Shown: positions 57,388 through 64,000 of the stretch, one piece after another
Position numbering within the stretch: the first letter of the stretch is position 1
Layout of the letters: the number at the start of each line of letters is the position of its first letter
Origin: Campylobacter sp. TTU_617
GTDB taxonomy: Bacteria > Campylobacterota > Campylobacteria > Campylobacterales > Campylobacteraceae
NCBI RefSeq assembly: GCF_016599045.1
Contig: NZ_JAENKV010000003.1
Coordinates: 62,001-126,000 of the forward strand
DNA length: 64,000 nt
Direction: 5' to 3'
Translations under genes and position numbers: made by a program
Notes under the pieces: model-generated
Databases searched by the model: none
The model's input: the letters and a program-made list of their open reading frames with translations, nothing else
What the model was told of the DNA's origin: nothing

Positions 57388-58906
57388 CCAAAACTTTTTT
57401 TCCATAAATTCTACTTTCTTGATAAGGAACAAGCTCCATTGATAAAAATGGTTCAAATTCTCCTTTTTTAAAAAGATCCTTTCTTGCTAACATCCTTTTA
57501 GTAAATCCTATACCTCCATTATAGGCATAAGCGATAAAAAGAGGTGAATTTAAATGAGTTTCAAGATAATCTAAATGATGATTAGCAAAATAATAAGCTG
57601 TTTTAGGATTAAACATTAAATCTTGATCAAAATTATCAATTTTTAATTCTTTATTACCAATATGATTGGCTAAAAATGGCATAAATTGCATAATTCCTAA
57701 AGCATAAGAAGTTGAAATAGCAGTTGGAATAAAGCGACTCTCTTGTCTTGCAATGGCTAAGATTAAAGCCTGTCTTTTGGTATCATAATCTTTTATAAAT
57801 TCATAATAGGGTGTTATAAAATAATGATTTTTAAATTTATAAAGCCTTTCTAAAATATAGGCATAAATAGGTAAAGTTTCTTGTGTATTGAACTGATTAG
57901 CAAGGTTTTTAAGTTTATCTTGATCAGCATTTGCAATTTCTTTTGCAAGAGCTTGCCAAGCAAAAGGATCTTGCATATTAAAGGAGTTTTTTTCTTTTTT
58001 TGGCTTAGGACTTAAAATTTTAGGAAAGTTTGAATTTGTAAGTTCTCGTGCATATAAATTATAAATATTTAACGAAGGACTATTTGCTAGATTGATTAAA
58101 TCTTGCTTATTTTTTTTAATCATATACATCCAAAATAAAGCATTGTCTTTATTTTCTTGTTTATTAAAACTTTTATAAGCTTGCTCAAAAAAATTAAAAG
58201 CTAAATCTTTTTTATGATAAATTAATGCATTTACACCGAGAAAAAAGGCAGAAATTTCTTGAACATTTTCTGGTTTGACATTTAGCAATGATAGACTAAA
58301 TTGAGGATTATCTTTTTTAATAACAATATTTTGAATAAATTGTTTAAAATTTTGAGAATGAGAGAGTTTGTTGATAAAAGATTCGCTTAAGGGATAGTCA
58401 ATTTTCATAGAATAATTATAAAGTTTAAAAAAATTATCCACATCTTCTTTTTTATCTAAATAAGCAACAGGTTTTTCTTGATTAAAAGCAAGCAAAAGAT
58501 TAATAATTTCTGGTTTTTCTTGTTGCATATTTGAGGCTAAAATTTTTCTTGTTTCATTATTTAAACTAGCTATAAATGCTACAGAATTTAATCTTACATT
58601 TTGACAGGTTAGATTGGCATCTAGGATATTATTTTTAGTGTAAGTAAAACATTGTTTATATAAAGGGTTGATATAAGTTGCAACAGGTACTATCTTTTCA
58701 AGTTCAGTTTTTATTTTTCCTATATAACGAAAAATATGAGAATTAAGACTTTGTGCTTCATTTTTACTTACATTATTTTCTTCTAAAAGTCTATAAATAT
58801 AATAATCTTTAGCTAAAGAATTATCTTTTTGTTTTAGTTCTTCTAGATCATAAGAATTTCCAAATAAAAAATTAGACAATAAAAAAATTAAAAATATTTT
58901 TTTCAT
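57290..58906 (-). CDS. slt: Soluble lytic murein transglycosylase
   Basis: 538 residues. A signal peptide (MKKIFLIFLLSNFLFG) is followed by a long alpha-superhelical U domain and, from about residue 375, the goose-lysozyme-like catalytic domain: AIARQESRF (catalytic Glu), SYALGIMQFMP and YAYNGGIGFTKR. It cleaves peptidoglycan glycan strands in the periplasm. Its stop lies inside the convergent lipoprotein gene. Confidence 0.94.
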   Translation of the reverse strand: MKKIFLIFLLSNFLFGNSYDLEELKQKDNSLAKDYYIYRLLEENNVSKNEAQSLNSHIFRYIGKIKTELEKIVPVATYINPLYKQCFTYTKNNILDANLTCQNVRLNSVAFIASLNNETRKILASNMQQEKPEIINLLLAFNQEKPVAYLDKKEDVDNFFKLYNYSMKIDYPLSESFINKLSHSQNFKQFIQNIVIKKDNPQFSLSLLNVKPENVQEISAFFLGVNALIYHKKDLAFNFFEQAYKSFNKQENKDNALFWMYMIKKNKQDLINLANSPSLNIYNLYARELTNSNFPKILSPKPKKEKNSFNMQDPFAWQALAKEIANADQDKLKNLANQFNTQETLPIYAYILERLYKFKNHYFITPYYEFIKDYDTKRQALILAIARQESRFIPTAISTSYALGIMQFMPFLANHIGNKELKIDNFDQDLMFNPKTAYYFANHHLDYLETHLNSPLFIAYAYNGGIGFTKRMLARKDLFKKGEFEPFLSMELVPYQESRIYGKKVLANYIVYRYLLNDNIKISDIFENLIQNNDLNKS

Positions 58907-59184
58907 AAAAATTGTCTCACTAAATTTGAGATTAATATATTTAAAAATTGTAAAGCTAAAATAATTATTAAAGGTGCCAAATCTATATTTCCAATACGTG
59001 TTGGAAATTTTCTAATTATATTATAAGCGGGAGCACTTAATTTATATAAAATTTGAACAATAGGATTATAAGGATCTGGATTTACCCAGCTTATAAGTGC
59101 TGTGATAATTATTATCCATATATAAATATTGATAATAATTTGTAAAATTTGGATTAAAGAAAGTATTAGGGAATCTATAATCAT
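58903..59184 (-). CDS. YggT family membrane protein
   Basis: 93 residues with two hydrophobic helices and the family segment ISWVNPDPYNPIVQILYKLS between them. Its stop overlaps the slt start by 4 bases, and it lies 1 base after gltX. YggT proteins have been linked to osmotic or cell-shape functions; nothing specific is shown here. It resembles Cj0844c. Confidence 0.88.
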   Translation of the reverse strand: MIIDSLILSLIQILQIIINIYIWIIIITALISWVNPDPYNPIVQILYKLSAPAYNIIRKFPTRIGNIDLAPLIIILALQFLNILISNLVRQFL

Positions 59185-59185
59185 T

Positions 59186-60484
59186 TTATATCCTTGCTAA
59201 GTCGTTAATGAAAGGTTTTATATAAGTATATAAGTCACTAAGTTCTGGACCATGAATGCTGCCTGTAAGAATAATTCTTAAAGGCATAAAAAAATTTTTT
59301 CCTTTTAAATTAGTTTTTTTCATTAATTCTTTTTTAAAATCTTCATAATCTTGAGGTAGATTATAATCTTTTAAATTTTCCTTAATGATTAAACATTCTT
59401 TTTTAAAATCTTCATAATCTTTGATAGAAAAAATAGTTTTCATTTTATTTTTAAGCTCTATCAAAGTGCTTGATTCTTGAGTGTAAAATTTAGCTAATTC
59501 TGCTACATCTTTATTTAAATTTAGAAGCTCGTTAAGTTTAGCATTTGACATTTTTTTAATATGTTCTCTATTGATTTGTAAAAGTTTTTTTAAATCAAAT
59601 CTTGCAGGAGATTTTGAAATTTTTTTAATATCAAACCAAGCCAATGCTTCTTCTAGGGTAAAAATTTCATATGGAGTTTTATTACCAAGTAAAATTAAAT
59701 AATTAATAATTGCATCTGGTAAAATACCATATTCTAAAAGCCATTTTACACTAGAATGCGCTTCTCTTTTACTCATTTTTACACCATTTTCATTAAGAAT
59801 AATAGGTAAGTGTGCATAAATAATTTCTTTTTCATAGTTTAAACTTTTGCGTATATGTTCTTGTTTGGGTGTGTTTGAGACATGATCTTCGCCTCGTATA
59901 ATACAAGTTATATTTTCGAGCATATCATCAACTGCACAAGCAAAATTATAAGTTGGGGTTTTGTCTGTTCTTAAAATAACAAAAGAATCAATATCATCAG
60001 GTTTAAAATTAAGCTCTCCTTTAATTAAATCTTTGAAATTTATATCATTTTTTGGTTTTTTAAGTCTTACAACAAAAGGTTTATTGCAGTTTAAAACATC
60101 AATATCTTTTAATTTTTCGCAGGTACCATCATAACGATAAGCTTGATTATTTTTTTTTGCCAATTCTTTTTTTTTACTAAGTTCTTCTTCAGTGCAAAAA
60201 CAAGCAAAGGCTTTTTTTTCGCTTACTAATTTTAAAGCCATTTTTTGATGAAAATTTAAATTCTCGCTTTGTATATATAGATGTTGCCAAGAAATACCAA
60301 AAAGTTTTAAAAGTTCTTTAATTTCTTCATCTTTTCCTTCTATATTTCGCATTTTATCTGTATCTTCTATGCGCAAAACAAATCCATTTTTATCTTGTTT
60401 TGAGCAAATATAATTAAAAATTGCAGCACGTAGATTTCCTATATGCATATCTCCTGTAGGGGAAGGCGCAAATCTATACATCAT
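59186..60484 (-). CDS. gltX: Glutamyl-tRNA synthetase
   Basis: 432-residue class I synthetase. [20 protein letters not shown] carries HIGH and KMSKREAH the second signature. Epsilonproteobacteria have two such enzymes, one of which charges tRNA-Gln with Glu for later amidation; which one this is cannot be told from motifs alone. Two tandem ATGs; either is possible. First gene of the gltX-yggT-slt chain. Confidence 0.94.
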   Translation of the reverse strand: MMYRFAPSPTGDMHIGNLRAAIFNYICSKQDKNGFVLRIEDTDKMRNIEGKDEEIKELLKLFGISWQHLYIQSENLNFHQKMALKLVSEKKAFACFCTEEELSKKKELAKKNNQAYRYDGTCEKLKDIDVLNCNKPFVVRLKKPKNDINFKDLIKGELNFKPDDIDSFVILRTDKTPTYNFACAVDDMLENITCIIRGEDHVSNTPKQEHIRKSLNYEKEIIYAHLPIILNENGVKMSKREAHSSVKWLLEYGILPDAIINYLILLGNKTPYEIFTLEEALAWFDIKKISKSPARFDLKKLLQINREHIKKMSNAKLNELLNLNKDVAELAKFYTQESSTLIELKNKMKTIFSIKDYEDFKKECLIIKENLKDYNLPQDYEDFKKELMKKTNLKGKNFFMPLRIILTGSIHGPELSDLYTYIKPFINDLARI

Positions 60485-60573
60485 AATAGCCTTTATTGTT
60501 TTTTAGTTGAATTTCCATTATATCAAAAAAAAATATATAAAAATTTAATATAATTTTATGTATAATTTGATTT

Positions 60574-61698
60574 ATGTTAGCTTTTATTTTTTTTTCTGCA
60601 ATTTTATTTATTTTTGCTTTAGCAAATGTATATATTTATAAAAGATTAATAGTTAAAATTTCCTTTTTTAAATATTTGCATAAATTCTTAAAATATTTTT
60701 TAATATTACTTTATATTTTGCAAATGTTCTTTTTTCTGTTTCGTAAAGAAGATTTTTTAAGTGATGAAATATATGAGATTTTAGCTTTATCATTTGCCCC
60801 TACTTATTGTTTCTTTTTTATTACTTTATTTTTAGATTTTATAAAATTTATCTGCATTTTTTTTGGGAAAAATTATTCTATATCATATAAATTTTTACGC
60901 ATTATTTTTGAAATTTTTATATTAATTTTTGGAGGATTTTTAATATATATAAGCATAAATAATGCTCTTAAAATTCCTAATGTTAAAAAGAAACAAATTT
61001 ATATTGATAATCTAAAACAAGAATTAAAAATAGCTATGCTTACTGATATCCATTTAGGAAAAAATCTTCATAAGAATTTTTTAGAAAAACTTATCATAAA
61101 GACTAATGCCTTAGAACCTGATTTGGTTGTAATAGTAGGAGATTTGGTTGATACTGATGTTATGTATTTAAAAAATTATATAAATATATTAAATGAATTT
61201 AAATCGAAATTTGGAACTTTCTATGTTTTAGGAAATCACGAGTATTATCATAATGTCAATAAGGTTTTGCAACTTTTAAATGAAAATACAAATATGCAAA
61301 TTTTATTAAATAAAAATATAGATTTAGGGATCATTAACATTGCTGGAATAGGTGATTTGATGGGCTTAAAACAAGGTGTTTATGGTCCAGATTTAGATAA
61401 GGTTAAAAAAGATTTAAATAAAGATAAACCAAGTATTTTATTAACTCATCAGCCAAAAACAGCATTACTTTATGATGTGAGAGATTTTGATCTTATTTTA
61501 AGTGGGCACACTCATGCTGGACAAATTTTTCCTTTTGGAATTGCTGTAAAATTAAATCAAGGGTTTTTGTATGGTTTGTATTATTTAAATGAAAAAACAA
61601 AACTTTATGTAAGTAGTGGAGCTGGATTTTGGGGTCCTAGCTTAAGAGTTTTTGCTCCAAGTGAAATAGTATTATTAGAATTAAAAGGAAAGAAATGA
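60574..61698 (+). CDS. Membrane-anchored metallophosphoesterase
   Basis: 374 residues. Four or five N-terminal transmembrane helices (to about residue 135) carry a calcineurin-like phosphoesterase domain: AMLTDIHLG, VGDLVDTD, LGNHEYY and GHTHAGQIF, the full metal-ligand set. The YaeI/YkuE group acts on lipid or nucleotide phosphates. Its stop overlaps psd by 4 bases, which hints at a phospholipid role. It resembles Cj0846. Confidence 0.9.
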   Translation: MLAFIFFSAILFIFALANVYIYKRLIVKISFFKYLHKFLKYFLILLYILQMFFFLFRKEDFLSDEIYEILALSFAPTYCFFFITLFLDFIKFICIFFGKNYSISYKFLRIIFEIFILIFGGFLIYISINNALKIPNVKKKQIYIDNLKQELKIAMLTDIHLGKNLHKNFLEKLIIKTNALEPDLVVIVGDLVDTDVMYLKNYINILNEFKSKFGTFYVLGNHEYYHNVNKVLQLLNENTNMQILLNKNIDLGIINIAGIGDLMGLKQGVYGPDLDKVKKDLNKDKPSILLTHQPKTALLYDVRDFDLILSGHTHAGQIFPFGIAVKLNQGFLYGLYYLNEKTKLYVSSGAGFWGPSLRVFAPSEIVLLELKGKK

Positions 61699-62510
61699 GT
61701 TTTTCTAATCAAAGTTCAAGAATTTTTGGACTTATAGCTAGGATTAAATTTTTTAAACCATTGCAAATATTAATAAATAAAGCTTATATAAAATATTTTA
61801 AAATTGATATGAGCGAATTTAAGCGAGCACGTGATTATGAAAGTTTAAATGCACTTTTTACAAGAAGCCTAGAAATTTCAAGAAAATTAGAAGATGATTT
61901 TATAGCGCCTTGTGATGGAAAAATCATACAAATTACAAATTCTTTTTGTCAAAAAAAGTATGAATTTTTGTCTTTTAGTATTAAAGGGAAAGTTTATAGC
62001 ATTAACGCTCTTATAAGAGATAATTTTGAATTAAAAGAGCTTGAAAATGGACTTGATTGTGTTAATATTTACCTTTCTCCAAAAGATTATCATCGTTATC
62101 ACGCTCCTTGTAATTTAGAAATTTTAAGTGCTATTTATACTCGAGGAAAACTTTATAGTGTAAATGAAAAATATTTAAAAAGAATTCCAAATCTTTATAG
62201 TGAAAATGAAAGAGTATGTTTAAAATGTAAAAGTGAAAATAATTTTATCTTTTGGCTTATTTTCGTTGGAGCGCAAAACGTTGGAAAAATGCGTTTTAAT
62301 TTTGATTCTAATATACAAACAAATACAAACAAGTATGATAATTTTACTACAACATATCATAATTTAAAAATAACAAAAGGGGAAGAGTTAGGAAATTTTG
62401 AGTTAGGCTCTACTATTGTTATAATAGCTCAAAAAGGATTTTTAAATTTCAAAATTCAAGAAAATCAAAATATTAAATTTGGTCAAAATATAGCTAATTT
62501 TATAAATTGA
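61695..62510 (+). CDS. psd: Phosphatidylserine decarboxylase proenzyme
   Basis: 271-residue enzyme that makes phosphatidylethanolamine. The self-cleavage motif LGST is near residue 237 (FELGSTIVII); its Ser becomes the pyruvoyl group. The substrate segment YLSPKDYHRYHAPC is conserved. Translationally coupled to the phosphoesterase upstream. It resembles Cj0847. Confidence 0.95.
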   Translation: MSFSNQSSRIFGLIARIKFFKPLQILINKAYIKYFKIDMSEFKRARDYESLNALFTRSLEISRKLEDDFIAPCDGKIIQITNSFCQKKYEFLSFSIKGKVYSINALIRDNFELKELENGLDCVNIYLSPKDYHRYHAPCNLEILSAIYTRGKLYSVNEKYLKRIPNLYSENERVCLKCKSENNFIFWLIFVGAQNVGKMRFNFDSNIQTNTNKYDNFTTTYHNLKITKGEELGNFELGSTIVIIAQKGFLNFKIQENQNIKFGQNIANFIN

Positions 62511-62621
62511 GTATATAATTTAGATTTTTAATATTTATTATTTTATTTTATAGTTAAGATACAATATTTTAGATTAATTTCTTATTTTGATGGAATTATT
62601 GTTTATTATTTGTAAATTAAT

Positions 62622-62915
62622 TTAATTATGTTTTTTTTCTGCAGGTGTTTCATTGACCATTTGATAAATAAAAGCAAACACTTCAGCTACTGCTTTATAC
62701 ATATTAGGAGGGATTTCATCACCTAAATCAAGTTTGCTTAAAATTTCTATTAAATCTTCATCTTCTTTTATGGGCACTCCGTGTTCTTTAGCAAGAGAAA
62801 TAATTTTAGATGCACTTTCACCTTTTCCACTTGCTAGAACTTTTGGAGCATTTTGCTGATCTTTTTTATAACCCAATGCCACAGCTTTTTTGATAGACTT
62901 TTTAATTTTACCCAT
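62622..62915 (-). CDS. FlhB C-terminal-domain homologue (FlhX-like)
   Basis: 97 residues aligning with the part of FlhB after its autocleavage site: VALGYKKDQQNAPKVLASGK, IISLAKEHGVPIKEDEDL, LDLGDEIPPNMYKAVAEVFA. The NPTH cleavage motif is absent; the start corresponds to just behind it. Such stand-alone copies (FlhX) can replace the cleaved FlhB domain in flagellar export of relatives. Monocistronic. It resembles Cj0848c. Confidence 0.85.
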   Translation of the reverse strand: MGKIKKSIKKAVALGYKKDQQNAPKVLASGKGESASKIISLAKEHGVPIKEDEDLIEILSKLDLGDEIPPNMYKAVAEVFAFIYQMVNETPAEKKHN

Positions 62916-62979
62916 AATGCAACTTTTATTTTTTTAATTAAAATTATATAAAATAAATATCAATTTAAATTAAAAAAAA

Positions 62980-63888
62980 TTACAAATGTGCAAATTTTCT
63001 CTTATATCTTTCTAACATACTTTCATTACCGATAATCCCACCTTGGTGTATATATAAGATAGGTTTTTTAAAAGTAGTTTGATAATACATAAGTGTTTTT
63101 ATGCCTAACATATCATAAAGTAAATCAAATTCAATATTGCATTCTTGTTTTAGCATTAAATAAAGCTTATAAAATTCTAAATAAGGTTTAGCAAAATGAT
63201 ATTTTTTAGGAAGTTTTAGTATATATAAATTAGAAAAATCATAATAAGGATCAAGGGTTAAAATTTGTTTTTTCAAATATATTTCATCTCCAACGCAAGC
63301 ACAGGTAAAAACCTTTGATTTGCTATGTTTTGCTAAAAAAGCTGCAGATGTTCCGGTTCCAGAAGGTAAAAATATATCAAAATCTAAATTTAAACTTCTG
63401 CTTTGTTGATCAATTTCTTTTGCAAGATGTATAAAACCAGCTTCTGCTTCTTTATTTGCAACTCCTTCTTCGATAAAAATATCTTTTTCTTGTTTTAAGG
63501 AGAGAGCTTTTTCTCTACGATGGGAAAAATCTATATTTTGTATAATTGTAGCCTTATTTTTTAAGGCTAAAGCATAATTTCCGTGAGGATTTTGCTCCAA
63601 AAAAGAAGAGAGTTTTTCACAAACAAAAAAAAGTTGATAGTTATTTTGTCTGCAAAATATACTAAGGGCAAGCAAAGCATTGCTTTGGGAGCTTCCAAAA
63701 CTAATAAAACGTTGATTTTTAGGATATTTTTTTAAAAGATAATGATAAAGTTTTCTTGCTTTATTGCCGTTAATTTCCCCTAATAAATCATCGCGTTTTA
63801 TATAAAAATTAAAATTACAAAAAGAAATTTTTTCTATAGGACTATTTATATTCAAAGAACTTTTCAACTTCTTTAAGAGCATTATCAT
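62980..63888 (-). CDS. PLP-dependent ACC deaminase / D-cysteine desulfhydrase-like protein
   Basis: 302 residues, fold type II PLP enzyme. IKRDDLLGEINGNKARKLYH carries the cofactor Lys, SFGSSQSNALLAL the substrate Ser/Asn region and LPSGTGTSAAFLAKHS the phosphate-binding loop. The closest known families are 1-aminocyclopropane-1-carboxylate deaminase and D-cysteine desulfhydrase; the true substrate is unknown. The annotated start lies 47 bases inside the OmpA-like gene upstream; a later start (ATG 63882 or a TTG) is possible. Confidence 0.82.
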   Translation of the reverse strand: MIMLLKKLKSSLNINSPIEKISFCNFNFYIKRDDLLGEINGNKARKLYHYLLKKYPKNQRFISFGSSQSNALLALSIFCRQNNYQLFFVCEKLSSFLEQNPHGNYALALKNKATIIQNIDFSHRREKALSLKQEKDIFIEEGVANKEAEAGFIHLAKEIDQQSRSLNLDFDIFLPSGTGTSAAFLAKHSKSKVFTCACVGDEIYLKKQILTLDPYYDFSNLYILKLPKKYHFAKPYLEFYKLYLMLKQECNIEFDLLYDMLGIKTLMYYQTTFKKPILYIHQGGIIGNESMLERYKRKFAHL

Positions 63889-64000
63889 TTTTAATGCTAA
63901 ATTTAATTTCTATCCTACGGCTCAATTCTTTATCTTCTATGCCATTTTTAATTATAGGATCAGAAAACGATCTTCCACTTGCCATCAAAAGTTTTTGCAA
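63842..64000 (-). CDS. OmpA/MotB-like C-terminal domain protein (5' end outside window)
   Basis: Partial gene; 52 C-terminal residues are visible. MASGRSFSDPI, ELSRRIEIKFSIKN is the end of a peptidoglycan-binding OmpA/MotB domain, with the conserved Arg-Arg-Ile-Glu-Ile. Whether it is an outer-membrane lipoprotein or an inner-membrane MotB-type protein cannot be seen. It is transcribed into the PLP enzyme gene. Confidence 0.8.
   Translation of the reverse strand: MQKLLMASGRSFSDPIIKNGIEDKELSRRIEIKFSIKNDNALKEVEKFFEYK

Overview
The window is about 64 kb of AT-rich, gene-dense chromosome from a Campylobacter of the thermotolerant group (C. jejuni / C. lari / C. upsaliensis relatives). The evidence is the codon bias, a three-gene cytochrome bc complex with a di-haem cytochrome c1, an Omp50-type porin, separate but overlapping rpoB and rpoC, and many proteins recognisable as orthologues of C. 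jejuni genes. Species cannot be fixed from sequence alone. From memory of C. jejuni NCTC 11168 locus numbers, the window looks like four syntenic blocks (about Cj0467-0479, Cj1186c-1164c, Cj0491-0493 and Cj0820c-0848c) joined in an order not found in that strain.

Layout. 0-1.8 kb: end of a polar amino-acid ABC importer (two permeases and an ATPase). 1.8-4.4 kb: no intact genes; the minus strand carries the wreck of a multihaem cytochrome c gene fused by deletion to the wreck of a CcsBA cytochrome c synthetase gene. 4.5-18.3 kb: a translation/transcription superoperon: four tRNAs (Thr-Tyr-Gly-Thr), tuf, rpmG, tRNA-Trp, secE, nusG, rplK, rplA, rplJ, rplL, rpoB, rpoC, with an L10-type leader and a putative rplL-rpoB attenuator. 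18.4-21.3 kb: petABC. 21.4-30.1 kb: cfa, rpsB, tsf, a LolD-like ATPase, fliR, a highly acidic repeat protein, gmk, tatA, argS. 30.1-36.1 kb: an accessory-like stretch with a Cys-rich gene remnant, two tandem hemerythrins that share 436 identical bases, a split ThrE-like exporter, omp50, a small secreted protein, dedA and a decayed partial copy of dedA. 36.1-39.3 kb: rpsL, rpsG, fusA, tRNA-Arg. 39.5-64 kb: fliP (minus), then a tightly overlapping plus-strand run (glmU, coaBC, unknown, uppS, prepilin peptidase, LptF/G permease, truA), followed by mainly minus-strand housekeeping genes (trmA, NhaC antiporter, SDR, ankyrin protein, MurF-like protein, metG, fbp, mobB, slt, yggT, gltX), with ogt, a lipoprotein, a phosphoesterase and psd on plus. 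The window ends with an FlhB-C-like protein, a PLP-dependent deaminase-like protein and the C-terminus of an OmpA/MotB-like protein.

Most of the window is conserved core machinery. The points deserving attention are the dead cytochrome/CcsBA locus, possibly a former mcc sulfite-respiration operon in which each visible haem motif and at least five tryptophan codons have been hit; the hemerythrin-Cys4 pair with a gene-conversion signature; the acidic protein with a receiver-like head; and the debris at the synteny joins. I did not find a CRISPR array, prophage, insertion sequence or rRNA gene. No intact undescribed system is obvious.
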